Assembly (NCBI GenBank): GCA_050179645.1
Contig: JBFXEX010000075.1
Location: 1 to 31,261, forward strand
Source: VAZQ01 sp050179645
GTDB lineage: Bacteria; Pseudomonadota; Alphaproteobacteria; Rhizobiales; Xanthobacteraceae
Reading direction: 5' to 3'
DNA: 31,261 bases
Of this stretch, positions 11,244-18,495 are shown piece after piece. Below the pieces are notes generated by a model. That model was not told where the DNA came from, did no database searches, and saw only the letters and a program-made list of their open reading frames with translations. A program made the translations under genes and the position numbers. The stretch's first letter is position 1. Each line of letters opens with the position of its first letter.

Positions 11244-11266
11244 ATTGCCGGGACAAGCCCGGCAAT
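11244..11266. repeat. Palindromic intergenic repeat, unit 2, inverted relative to unit 1
   Basis: Arms ATTGCCGGG (11244-11252) and CCCGGCAAT (11258-11266) enclose ACAAG, the reverse complement of the unit 1 loop. The two units are therefore copies of one palindrome in opposite orientation, separated by 27 bp, resembling a BIME-type doublet between greA and the luciferase-like gene. Confidence 0.75.
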
Positions 11267-11309
11267 GACAGAGTGAGGGTGATTGCCGTCTTGGGCCAAG
11301 GGGGCTGCC

Positions 11310-12341
11310 ATGAAATTCGGCGTGTTCGACCACATGGATGATGCCGGCGTGCCGCTCGGCCAGTTGTTTGCGGAGCGGCTCAAGCTGATCGAGGCCTACG
11401 ACCGCGCCGGGCTCTACGGCTATCATCTCGCCGAGCACCACTCGACGCCGCTCGGCTGCGCCGCCTCGCCCAGTCTGTTCCTTGCCGCGGTGGCGCAGCG
11501 CACCAGCCGGCTGCGCCTAGGCCCCCTCGTCTACCTGCTGCCGTTCTATCATCCGCTGCGCCTGATCGAGGAAGTCTGCATGCTCGATCAACTGAGCAAC
11601 GGGCGCCTCATGCTCGGCGTCGGCCGCGGCGTCTCGCCATTCGAGACCAAGCTCTACGGACTCGACCATGCCAAGACCGGCGCGATGTACCACGAGGCGT
11701 TCAGGTTGCTGCTGCAAGGCCTCGCCAGCGACGAATTGACCTTTCACGGCGACTTTTACCAGTTCGACAAGGTGCCGATGCTGCTCAAGCCGGTGCAGCG
11801 GCCGCATCCGCCGCTGTGGTACGGCACAACGCTCCCGGAGAACGCCGACTGGCCGGCCGCGAACGATGTCAACATCGTCACCATCGCGCTGCGCCCGATC
11901 GTACGCACAATCACCGACCGCTACCGCGCCGTTCGCGACAAGCTCGGCAAGCCGGCGGGCGAGACGCCGCTGCTCGGCGTTGCCCGCCATGTCGTGGTGG
12001 CGGAGACCGACGAACAGGCACGGGCGATCGCGCGCCGGGCTTATCCACGCTGGCGGGCGAGCTTCCGCTGGCTGTTCGAACGTTTCGGCGCCACGCCGCG
12101 GATCGCCGGCCTCTATCCGGAAACCTTCGACGAACTGATGGCTATCGAAAACGGCGTGGCCGGCTCGCCGCGAACCGTGCGCGATTTCGTCGCCGCCGAG
12201 ATGGCGGCGAGCCGCAGCAACTATCTGCTGTCCTGGTTCGCCTTCGGCGACATGACACTCGACGAACAGCTGACGTCGTTCGAGCTGTTCGCCCGCGACG
12301 TGATGCCGGCCTTCGCCGAGGCGCCCGCCGCCGTGCATTGA
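11310..12341 (+). CDS. LLM-class (luciferase-like) flavin-dependent oxidoreductase
   Basis: The 343-residue protein is a bacterial-luciferase-like TIM barrel that would use FMNH2 or F420-type reduced flavin, more likely FMN in an alphaproteobacterium. Recognisable blocks are the N-terminal MKFGVFDH, YGYHLAEHHSTPLG, the strand RLRLGPLVYLLPFYHPLRLIEE, and LSNGRLMLGVGRGVSPFE. The ATG at 11310 is chosen because AAGGGGG lies just upstream and the family starts with MKFG. It follows greA by 148 bp, containing the palindromic repeat pair, so it has its own promoter or reads through. It converges with the MarR gene. Members act as monooxygenases on varied substrates; the substrate is unknown. Confidence 0.92.
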   Translation: MKFGVFDHMDDAGVPLGQLFAERLKLIEAYDRAGLYGYHLAEHHSTPLGCAASPSLFLAAVAQRTSRLRLGPLVYLLPFYHPLRLIEEVCMLDQLSNGRLMLGVGRGVSPFETKLYGLDHAKTGAMYHEAFRLLLQGLASDELTFHGDFYQFDKVPMLLKPVQRPHPPLWYGTTLPENADWPAANDVNIVTIALRPIVRTITDRYRAVRDKLGKPAGETPLLGVARHVVVAETDEQARAIARRAYPRWRASFRWLFERFGATPRIAGLYPETFDELMAIENGVAGSPRTVRDFVAAEMAASRSNYLLSWFAFGDMTLDEQLTSFELFARDVMPAFAEAPAAVH

Positions 12342-12372
12342 GGCGAAAGCGGCCGTATCAGCGGCACCGGCG

Positions 12373-12858
12373 TCATCGGCTCTTCGCCATGTTGTCGTAC
12401 ATCCGGCGCAGCGAACGCCGGACGATGGCCAGGTCTTTCGGCGGAACACCGGCGATCGCCGTCCGCTCGAGCTCCCGTGCGATCGGGATGAGACGGCCAA
12501 CAAGTTCAAGGCCCTTCGCGGTGAGATCGACCACGACTTCGCGGCTGCTGCTCGTGGAGCGGCGCCGCGTCACCAGTCCTAGTTCGACAAGCCGCGTGAC
12601 CAGCCGCGATAGCGTCGAAGCGTCGATGCTCGTCATCTCGGCGAGATCGATCTGGCGCTGTTCGCCGTTGCCGGGCAGCACCGCGAGCACCCGCCACATC
12701 GCGATGCTCAGACCCGTCGGAGCGAGCGCGTCGCGGGTGAAATTGTGCACCAGCGCAAATCCCACCCGGTTGATCAGGTACGGCAGGAAGTCGCCGAAAT
12801 CGAGTTGCGGGGCTTCGTCGGCGAGATCGGGCTTTCGGGCGGTCTGTCGGCGAGTCAT
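12373..12858 (-). CDS. MarR family transcriptional regulator
   Basis: The 161-residue protein has the winged-helix MarR fold: an N-terminal dimerisation helix (FLPYLINRVGFALVHNFTRDAL), a recognition-helix region IDLAEMTSIDASTLSRLVTRLVELGLVTRR, and a wing ending in REVVVDLTAKGLELV. MarR proteins are usually repressors released by small aromatic ligands. The ATG at 12858 gives a normal length; the open frame extends 105 bp upstream into the regulatory region but lacks a convincing start there. It is divergent from the second luciferase-like gene across 125 bp that contain an inverted repeat and promoter, so repression of that gene and of itself is the simplest reading. Confidence 0.92.
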   Translation of the reverse strand: MTRRQTARKPDLADEAPQLDFGDFLPYLINRVGFALVHNFTRDALAPTGLSIAMWRVLAVLPGNGEQRQIDLAEMTSIDASTLSRLVTRLVELGLVTRRRSTSSSREVVVDLTAKGLELVGRLIPIARELERTAIAGVPPKDLAIVRRSLRRMYDNMAKSR

Positions 12859-12880
12859 GCTGGCAGGATAGCAGCAATGA

Positions 12881-12930
12881 GATACGATCGCATTTATTGC
12901 ATTTACAACAGTTGCGATTGCATCTAATAT
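12881..12930 (+). promoter_or_regulatory. Promoter with overlapping inverted repeat, probable MarR operator
   Basis: A sigma70-type promoter for the rightward oxidoreductase is visible: TTTACA at 12902-12907, a 17-bp spacer, and TAATAT at 12925-12930. An imperfect inverted repeat (GATACGATCGCA at 12881-12892 against TGCGATTGCATC at 12913-12924, 10 of 12 positions matching) has its right arm between the -35 and -10 boxes. This placement is typical of a repressor site. The surroundings are strikingly AT-rich for this genome. Binding by the adjacent MarR protein is inferred. Confidence 0.6.
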
Positions 12931-12983
12931 GCCGATCGTAAGCTGCCGGTAGAGCGGCCCCAACAGAGCCCCGGGAGGACGCC

Positions 12984-14060
12984 ATGGAATTCGGCTATTT
13001 CACGCTGAGCGACAATCACTACGAGAACAACCCGCGCACCGCCAATCAGTTCGTCGCCGACATCACCGCTGAGGCGCTCTATGCCGAGGACCTCGGCATG
13101 CATTCGGCCTGGATCGGCGAACATCATTTCAACTCGCTCGGCGTCCTGTCCTGCCCGGACCTGGTGCTCGCCTATATCGCGGCACGCACCACGCGCATCC
13201 GCCTCGCCCCCGCCGTCACCGTGCTGCCGCTGCACCATCCAATCCGCGTGGCCGAGCAATGGGCGACGCTCGATCTGCTCAGCAACGGCCGCGTCGATTT
13301 CGCCGTCGGCCGCGGCTACGACCGGCGCGAATACGCGCCGTTCCATGTTTCGTTCGACGACAACCAGGGCATTTTCGAAGAGGGCCTCGAACTGGTGCAG
13401 AAGCTGTGGTCAGCGGAGGGCCGCATCTCGCATCACGGCAAGCACTATTCGTTCGACGATGTCCGCATCACCCCCAAGCCGGTGCAGAATCCGGTCCCGA
13501 TCTATATCGGCTCGTTCTCCAAGCTCTCCATCGAACTCGCCGCACGTCTCGGCTGCAACCTGATCGTCGCGCCGTTTGCCGCCGCCATCAGCTACGGCGG
13601 GCTCAAACAGGTCGCCGATCTCTATCACGAGACCTGCGCCAAGCACGGCCGCACGCCGGGCCGGCTGATGTGCAGCTACTTCACGCATTTCGCCGACAAC
13701 AAACAGCAGGAGGACGCACAGCGCGCGCGGCAGATCCGTTACTACAAGGAGTGCGTAATCGGTGCGCTGCCCGGCGATCCGAAGACCGTGCCGCCGAGCT
13801 ACCGCTACTTCGTCGACATGGTCGACCGCCTGCACAAGGTCCGGCCCGAAGACCTGACCGAGAACTCCGTGCTGCTGGGTTCGACGGCGCAGATCACCGA
13901 CACGCTGAAGAAGGTCGAGGCCGCGGGATTCTCCGAGGTCATCCTCTACGTCAATGTCGGCCTCAAGCCGCACGGACAGGTCAAGGACGAGATGGCCCGA
14001 TTCATGACGGAAGTCGCGCCCGCATTCGCGGCGCCGCAACGCGAGCGCATCGCGGTGTGA
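12984..14060 (+). CDS. LLM-class (luciferase-like) flavin-dependent oxidoreductase, MarR-linked
   Basis: The 358-residue protein is a second luciferase-like TIM barrel, clearly different from the one at 11310. It starts MEFGYFTLSDNHYENNPRT and contains HSAWIGEHHFNSLG, RIRLAPAVTVLPLHHPIRVAEQ and LSNGRVDFAVGRGYDRREY, the usual flavin and barrel motifs. The ATG at 12984 has a strong GGGAGGA ribosome-binding site seven bases upstream. A promoter with an overlapping inverted repeat and a divergent MarR gene precede it, so ligand-induced expression is likely. The family includes monooxygenases attacking long-chain, sulfonate, chelator or heterocyclic substrates; which applies is not visible. Confidence 0.93.
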   Translation: MEFGYFTLSDNHYENNPRTANQFVADITAEALYAEDLGMHSAWIGEHHFNSLGVLSCPDLVLAYIAARTTRIRLAPAVTVLPLHHPIRVAEQWATLDLLSNGRVDFAVGRGYDRREYAPFHVSFDDNQGIFEEGLELVQKLWSAEGRISHHGKHYSFDDVRITPKPVQNPVPIYIGSFSKLSIELAARLGCNLIVAPFAAAISYGGLKQVADLYHETCAKHGRTPGRLMCSYFTHFADNKQQEDAQRARQIRYYKECVIGALPGDPKTVPPSYRYFVDMVDRLHKVRPEDLTENSVLLGSTAQITDTLKKVEAAGFSEVILYVNVGLKPHGQVKDEMARFMTEVAPAFAAPQRERIAV

Positions 14061-14277
14061 CGCACGGCTGTACAACATCCCGCGGATACAGCGCAGGCGG
14101 CCCGATTTTGCCGTAGTTGGGTCGCCGAAGCGCCTTTGAATTGCCCGCGAATTCCTCGTTTTCTCCTTATTTTTCAATTCACTATTGTTTAATTTGTCGC
14201 AGATCATTCTTGGATCGACCGGGCGTTTTTGCTTGCGCTGTGGCCTTGGGGATAGGGCCTCGCTCGGACGCTAAAGG

Positions 14278-14289
14278 GGACGATCGTCC
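14278..14289. promoter_or_regulatory. 12-bp palindrome ahead of the GH114-like gene
   Basis: GGACGATCGTCC is a perfect palindrome 29 bp before the ATG at 14319, embedded in a larger imperfect hairpin with CGGACG upstream. It follows an AT-rich stretch (about 14150-14215) that could hold the promoter, though no clear -35/-10 pair stands out. Role unknown. Confidence 0.25.
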
Positions 14290-14318
14290 GCGTGGGCGGT
14301 TGTACGGGGGAAGTCAGC

Positions 14319-15527
14319 ATGATCGCACTTCGAGCGATGGCGGTTCGCGTTGCGCGGCCGGCTGCGCCGCGCATGCAACGGCCGGCGCGGCCGCTCCACC
14401 GGCCGGCACTCTACGTTCCGCAAGTTGCTGTCCGGCGCGCCATGGCGCAGCCGCAGGCAACGCCGCAGCAGCAGACGGCGGCACAGCCGCGGTTGGCCTG
14501 GCTGCCTGCGGCCATCTTCACACTCAAGCTCATCTCCAGCGCACTCGCCGGCGCGACCATTACGCTGGCGTTCTGGCCGGCCGACCGCAAGCCGGTCGCA
14601 CCGCCGGCGATTGACGCGGGCCGCCCGATAGGCGCGCCGGAAACCCAAGTCTATCGCCGCAACGCGGCGCCGCCGCGGGATTCGTTCCACAGTTCTGAGG
14701 CGCTGGACGCACAGGCCGAACGGCCGCTGCCGCTGAACTATCCGCGCCGCGTCCCGACCGTCCGATTCTCCGTGCCAATGGGGCATGTCGCCTACGCGCC
14801 GGATGCCACGGTACCGCCGCTCGGCGACCTCGGCGTCGGCAAGCGTCCGGGCTTCGGCGTGCTCGCCGGCAAGCAGCTGCGTTATCTGATCGGCGGCAGC
14901 GCCGGCCAGGGCCACGACGACGAGGTGACGATGGTGAGCTACAGCACCAATTCACCGGTCAGGCACGGCATCAGCATCGCCTACTGCAACCTGTTCGACG
15001 AGCACAATTCCGGCAAGTACGGCCCCTACCTGCACAACTCGGACACCGCGAAGCAATACAACGAAGGCCAGGTCGATCCGAAGGGCGAAGGCTGGGAGAA
15101 GAACCTGCGCGACCAGTTCGAGCGCCGCAGCAAGGCCGGCTTCGAATACATCGAGCTCGACAATCCGGACGCCTACAAGATCAAGGACGTGATCGGCGCC
15201 ATTGAGCTGGCGGCGACCTACAATCTCAAGGTGATCGCGAAAAATCCCGGCATCACCGATGACCCGGTCCGCTACGTCTCGCATCCCAACGTCTACGGCA
15301 TCATCGTCGAGAAGGGCGCGGGCGGCGCCGCCGACATGGAGCGGTTGCGCAAGCGGGCCGGCAAGCCCGACCTGCCGGTGTGGTTCGTCGCCTTCGGCTC
15401 CGGCCGCAGTTGGGCAAAAGGCGTCGCCGGCAACGCCAAGAGCTACCGCAACATGGGCGTGACCTATTCGAGCGCCGGCGAATACGGCAACGCGCTGGAC
15501 GTCCTGAATCCGGCGGATAAGTCGTAG
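14319..15527 (+). CDS. Membrane-anchored protein with GH114-like (TIM-barrel) domain
   Basis: The 402-residue protein has a Pro/Ala/Arg-rich N-terminus, one hydrophobic helix at about residues 58-86 (LPAAIFTLKLISSALAGA), a low-complexity linker, and a C-terminal domain from about residue 200. In that domain the spacing GEGWEKN...RR...AGFEYIELDNPDAY (about 257-286), followed by LKVIAKNPG, resembles the GH114 endo-alpha-1,4-polygalactosaminidase pattern around its acidic residues and barrel strands. That would make it a periplasmic, inner-membrane-tethered glycosidase or a non-catalytic relative. The ATG at 14319 follows GGGGGAAG; a GTG 27 bp upstream is a weaker alternative. Family placement is from motif resemblance only and remains tentative; 'hypothetical protein' is the safe name. 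Confidence 0.55.
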   Translation: MIALRAMAVRVARPAAPRMQRPARPLHRPALYVPQVAVRRAMAQPQATPQQQTAAQPRLAWLPAAIFTLKLISSALAGATITLAFWPADRKPVAPPAIDAGRPIGAPETQVYRRNAAPPRDSFHSSEALDAQAERPLPLNYPRRVPTVRFSVPMGHVAYAPDATVPPLGDLGVGKRPGFGVLAGKQLRYLIGGSAGQGHDDEVTMVSYSTNSPVRHGISIAYCNLFDEHNSGKYGPYLHNSDTAKQYNEGQVDPKGEGWEKNLRDQFERRSKAGFEYIELDNPDAYKIKDVIGAIELAATYNLKVIAKNPGITDDPVRYVSHPNVYGIIVEKGAGGAADMERLRKRAGKPDLPVWFVAFGSGRSWAKGVAGNAKSYRNMGVTYSSAGEYGNALDVLNPADKS

Positions 15528-15568
15528 GCCGAACCGCGCGTCCAGCAGACGGGAAACAACATCGATGG

Positions 15569-15601
15569 ATTCCGGGCTCGCGCTGTCGTTCGCCCCGGAA
15601 T
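15569..15601. repeat. Short inverted repeat between convergent genes (possible decayed intergenic palindrome)
   Basis: ATTCCGGG (15569-15576) pairs with CCCGGAAT (15594-15601) across 17 bp in the gap between the GH114-like gene and the Lrp gene. The sequence resembles the ends of a common Bradyrhizobium-type intergenic repeat, but only this one copy is in the window. Confidence 0.35.
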
Positions 15602-15621
15602 AACCGCCTTCGACCCTTGGG

Positions 15622-16095
15622 CTAAGCCTTCAACTCCATCGGCACCATGGCGGCGTCCTTGGAATTGCGCAGCGTCAGCGAGGTCTTGACGTTACGCACG
15701 TGCGGCGCGGCGGTCAGTTCGGCGACGAACGCCTGAAAGGTCTTCATGTCCGGCGCCACGCACTTCAGGATGAAGTCGATCTCGCCCGACAGCATCCAGC
15801 ACTCCCGCACCAACGGCTGATCGCGGACGAAGTCCTCGAATGCCTTGAGGTCGGCCTCCGCCTGGCTCGACAGGTGGACCATGGCGAACACCGTGACCTC
15901 GAAGCCGAGCAGCTTTTCGTCGAGCAGGGCGCGGTAGCCCTTGATGTAGCCCGCCTCCTCCAGCGCCCGCACCCGCCGCAGGCATGGCGGCGCCGAGATG
16001 CCGACCCGGTGCGCCAATTCCACATTGGTCATGCGGCCATCCGCCTGCAGTTCGCTCAGGATTTGGCGGTCAATCGCATCAAGGCGGGCGGGCAC
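15622..16095 (-). CDS. Lrp/AsnC family transcriptional regulator
   Basis: The 157-residue protein has the Lrp layout: an N-terminal helix-turn-helix (LDAIDRQILSELQADGRMTN, then ELAHRVGISAPPCLRRVRALE) and a C-terminal RAM ligand domain (FVRDQPLVRECWMLSGEIDF, NVKTSLTLRNSKD). Members sense amino acids and form octamers or larger assemblies. The GTG at 16095 is chosen because GGAGAG precedes it and it gives the usual family length. An ATG at 16155 in the same frame would add 20 residues that are not typical of the family. It diverges from trxB across 214 bp, so it may regulate trxB as well as itself; which amino acid it senses is unknown. Confidence 0.92.
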   Translation of the reverse strand: MPARLDAIDRQILSELQADGRMTNVELAHRVGISAPPCLRRVRALEEAGYIKGYRALLDEKLLGFEVTVFAMVHLSSQAEADLKAFEDFVRDQPLVRECWMLSGEIDFILKCVAPDMKTFQAFVAELTAAPHVRNVKTSLTLRNSKDAAMVPMELKA

Positions 16096-16228
16096 GCGCG
16101 GCTCTCCGGGCTTTTCGCCGCAGGTATTAACCTGAAACCAAGACCGGCGAAACATTGTTGCGCGGAATTGGCGGCTTATCACCTGATGGCGCGGTCGTAT
16201 AAGCCTGTGGCAACCTGATCTGCATATC

Positions 16229-16256
16229 TTGCATAGCTTGGCAAATGCCTTAAATT
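16229..16256 (+). promoter_or_regulatory. Candidate trxB promoter
   Basis: TTGCAT (16229-16234), a 16-bp spacer and TAAATT (16251-16256) lie 54 bp before the trxB ATG, in a locally AT-rich stretch between divergent lrp and trxB. The spacer contains GGCAAATGCC, a short inverted repeat that could be an Lrp or redox-regulator site. Confidence 0.35.
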
Positions 16257-16309
16257 GAGCCGACAGCGTCCAACGGACGCGTTTTTCCACCTCACAGGTC
16301 GGGCCATCC

Positions 16310-17275
16310 ATGGGTAAGACCACCCACGTCAAGGTCGTTATCGTCGGCTCAGGGCCGGCCGGGTATACGGCGGCCATCTATGCGGCCCGCGCCATGCTGG
16401 AGCCGATCCTGATCCAGGGCATCCAGCCCGGCGGCCAACTCACCATCACCACCGACGTCGAGAACTATCCGGGCTTTGCCGACGTGATCCAGGGCCCCTG
16501 GCTGATGGAGCAGATGCAGAAGCAGGCCGAGCACGTTGGGACGCGCATCATCTCCGACCACGTCAGCAAGGCCGATCTGTCGCAACGCCCGTTCCTGCTC
16601 GAATGCGATTCCGGCGAGCGCTACCTCGCCGAGACGCTCATTCTCGCGACCGGCGCGCAGGCGCGCTGGCTCGATCTGCCGTCGGAGCAGAAGTTCAAGG
16701 GCTATGGCGTGTCCGCCTGCGCCACTTGCGACGGCTTCTTCTATCGCGGCAAGGAGGTGGTGGTGATCGGCGGCGGCAACACCGCGGTCGAAGAGGCGCT
16801 GTTCCTCACCAACTTCGCCTCCAAGGTGACCGTGGTGCATCGCCGCGATCAGTTCCGCGCCGAGAAGATCCTGCAGGACCGGCTGTTCAAGAATCCGAAA
16901 ATCTCGGTGATCTGGGACAGCGTGCTGGAGGACGTGCTCGGTGGCGACAACCCGCTCAAGGTGCGCTCGGTCCGTCTGCGCAATCTCAAGACCAACGCGG
17001 TCAGCGAGCACGCCGTCGACGGCGTGTTCATCGCCATCGGCCATAGCCCGTCATCCGAGCTGGTCGCCGGGCAGGTGGAGATGAAGGGCGGCGGCTACAT
17101 CAAGACCGCACCGCATTCGACCGCGACGTCGGTGCCCGGTGTGTTCGCCGCCGGCGACGTGACCGACGATGTTTACCGCCAAGCCGTGACGGCCGCCGGC
17201 CAGGGCTGCATGGCGGCGCTGGAAGCCGGCCATTTTATCGCAGCGCATGCGGAGAACCGCGCCGCCGCGGAGTGA
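16310..17275 (+). CDS. trxB: Thioredoxin-disulfide reductase
   Basis: TrxB passes electrons from NADPH through FAD and a redox disulfide to thioredoxin. The 321-residue protein has the FAD-binding GSGPAG (residues 13-18), the redox centre Cys137-Ala-Thr-Cys140 in SACATCDGFFYRGK, the NADPH-binding VIGGGNTAVEEA (about 151-162) with HRRDQFRAEKI after it, and the C-terminal GVFAAGDVTD FAD motif. Length and motif spacing match low-molecular-weight bacterial TrxB. The LysR gene follows 81 bp downstream in the same direction; the trxB-lsrB pair is also adjacent in Sinorhizobium, which supports the identification of the downstream gene. Confidence 0.98.
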   Translation: MGKTTHVKVVIVGSGPAGYTAAIYAARAMLEPILIQGIQPGGQLTITTDVENYPGFADVIQGPWLMEQMQKQAEHVGTRIISDHVSKADLSQRPFLLECDSGERYLAETLILATGAQARWLDLPSEQKFKGYGVSACATCDGFFYRGKEVVVIGGGNTAVEEALFLTNFASKVTVVHRRDQFRAEKILQDRLFKNPKISVIWDSVLEDVLGGDNPLKVRSVRLRNLKTNAVSEHAVDGVFIAIGHSPSSELVAGQVEMKGGGYIKTAPHSTATSVPGVFAAGDVTDDVYRQAVTAAGQGCMAALEAGHFIAAHAENRAAAE

Positions 17276-17356
17276 TGCGCGCGACCGAGGCGCGTGGCAA
17301 GGGCGGCGACCGGCCGCAGTGTTGAGCGCGTTTTTGCTCGTTTTGTCAGGATCGAT

Positions 17357-18250
17357 ATGGACTGGGATAAGCTCAAGGTCTTCCATGCTGCCGCCGAAGC
17401 CGGCAGCTTCACTCACGCCGGCGAGCAACTCGGGCTGTCGCAGTCGGCGGTGTCGCGTCAGGTTTCGGCGCTCGAACAGGAGCTCGGCGTTTCGCTGTTC
17501 CACCGCCATGCCCGCGGCCTGATCCTGACCGAGCAAGGCGAACTGCTGCACCATACCGCGCACGAAGTCTTCATGAAGCTCGAAGCCGCGCGCGCCAAGC
17601 TGACCGACAGCAAGGAGCGGCCGAACGGCGAACTCAAGGTGCAGACCTCGCCCGGTATCGGCGTGCATTGGCTCACGCCCCGGCTTGGCGAGTTCATCGA
17701 TCTCTATCCCGATATCCATATCACGCTCATCACCACCGACGAGGAGCTCGACCTCGCGATGCGCGAGGCCGACGTGGCCATCAGGTTGCGCCAGCCGACG
17801 CAGCCCGACCTCATTCAGCGCAAGTTGTTCTCGGTGCGGTTCCACGCGTACGCCTCGCCCGACTATCTCAAGCGCTTCGGCACGCCGAAGACGCTCGACG
17901 AACTGGATAATCATCGCATCCTTATGCTGGGTGGATCGATCGTCCCCAATCACTTCGAGAACCGCCGCTGGCTGATCGAGGTGAACCGCAACGGCAAGGG
18001 ACCGCGCCATCCAGCCCTCACCATCAACACCGTGCTCGGCGTGCTGCGGGCATGCCAGCGCGGCATCGGCGTGGCCCTGCTGCCGGACTACCTGGTCGAG
18101 GAGAACGGCGGCGTGGTGCAGTTGTTCGGTGAATCAGACTCGATCGCACTCGACGCCTACTTCGTCTATCCGGAGGAACTCAAGTCGGTGGCGCGCGTGC
18201 AGGTCTTCCGCGATTTCCTGGTCGCAAAGGCGCAGCGCTGGCACTTCTAG
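17357..18250 (+). CDS. lsrB: LysR family regulator, probable LsrB/VtlR orthologue
   Basis: The 297-residue protein is a standard LTTR. Its winged helix-turn-helix is at the N-terminus (KVFHAAAEAGSFTHAGEQLG, then LSQSAVSRQVSALEQEL) and a periplasmic-binding-like effector domain runs from about residue 90. The start DWDKLKVFHAAAEAGSF and the segment FHRHARGLILTEQGELL closely match LsrB of Sinorhizobium and VtlR of Brucella as I remember them. Location right behind trxB is also conserved. LsrB/VtlR controls redox balance, envelope and host-association genes and, in Brucella, activates the small RNA AbcR2. An AbcR-like RNA candidate lies directly downstream here. The ATG at 17357 follows TCAGGA. 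Orthology is an inference from sequence pattern plus synteny. Confidence 0.8.
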   Translation: MDWDKLKVFHAAAEAGSFTHAGEQLGLSQSAVSRQVSALEQELGVSLFHRHARGLILTEQGELLHHTAHEVFMKLEAARAKLTDSKERPNGELKVQTSPGIGVHWLTPRLGEFIDLYPDIHITLITTDEELDLAMREADVAIRLRQPTQPDLIQRKLFSVRFHAYASPDYLKRFGTPKTLDELDNHRILMLGGSIVPNHFENRRWLIEVNRNGKGPRHPALTINTVLGVLRACQRGIGVALLPDYLVEENGGVVQLFGESDSIALDAYFVYPEELKSVARVQVFRDFLVAKAQRWHF

Positions 18251-18328
18251 TCGTCCATCCGTACCGCGCCGTATTGCGTGTCTCCTTGTCGCTGCGACGC
18301 CTGCATGGCTGACATGCGACCCTCCGCG

Positions 18329-18356
18329 TTGTCTCGGTAATCGTGGAAGGCATACT
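18329..18356 (+). promoter_or_regulatory. Candidate promoter of the AbcR-like small RNA
   Basis: TTGTCT (18329-18334), a 16-bp spacer and CATACT (18351-18356) would start transcription near 18361-18364, exactly at the first base of hairpin 1 of the RNA candidate. The match to the sigma70 consensus is moderate, as expected if an activator such as the adjacent LysR protein is needed. Confidence 0.35.
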
Positions 18357-18360
18357 GCAC

Positions 18361-18495
18361 ACACTGTCAGCAACCCGGTTGTTCATCCTCCCAGATTGCA
18401 ATCGTCACGCTGACAGCTGTTCCCCTCTGGAAGGTGATTGTCGGCTTCGCGCCGATAAACTGCAGCCGGGCCCTCGCGGGTCCGGTTTCTTTTTT
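18361..18495 (+). ncRNA. Candidate AbcR/alpha-r15-like trans-acting small RNA
   Basis: This roughly 130-nt segment sits in a 497-bp gap without a credible gene, between lsrB and the glcG-like gene. It folds by eye into consecutive hairpins. Hairpin 1 has an outer 8-bp stem (18364-18371 with 18409-18416, CTGTCAGC/GCTGACAG) and an inner stem (18377-18381 with 18399-18403), exposing UCCUCCC at 18386-18392, an anti-Shine-Dalgarno sequence. A mini-hairpin TTCC/GGAA (18420-18432) shows a CCUCU loop. Hairpin 2 is an 8-bp stem with loop TTCGC (18438-18458). An intrinsic terminator ends it. AbcR RNAs of Rhizobiales have this make-up, bind Hfq, repress transporter mRNAs, and are encoded beside lsrB/vtlR. 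The assignment is inference from structure and synteny; no covariance search was possible. Confidence 0.65.
18466..18495 (+). terminator. Rho-independent terminator of the small RNA
   Basis: An 8-bp stem CCGGGCCC/GGGTCCGG (18466-18473 with 18478-18485, one G-U pair) with loop TCGC is followed by TTTCTTTTTT. It is the best intrinsic terminator in the window. It lies 216 bp after lsrB, farther than expected for an lsrB terminator alone, which supports a separate short transcript. Confidence 0.88.

Noticed and set aside
18300..18495. 6S RNA (ssrS) as an alternative identity of the small-RNA candidate
   Set aside because: 6S RNA is one long hairpin with a central bubble. This segment forms several separate short hairpins with an anti-SD loop.
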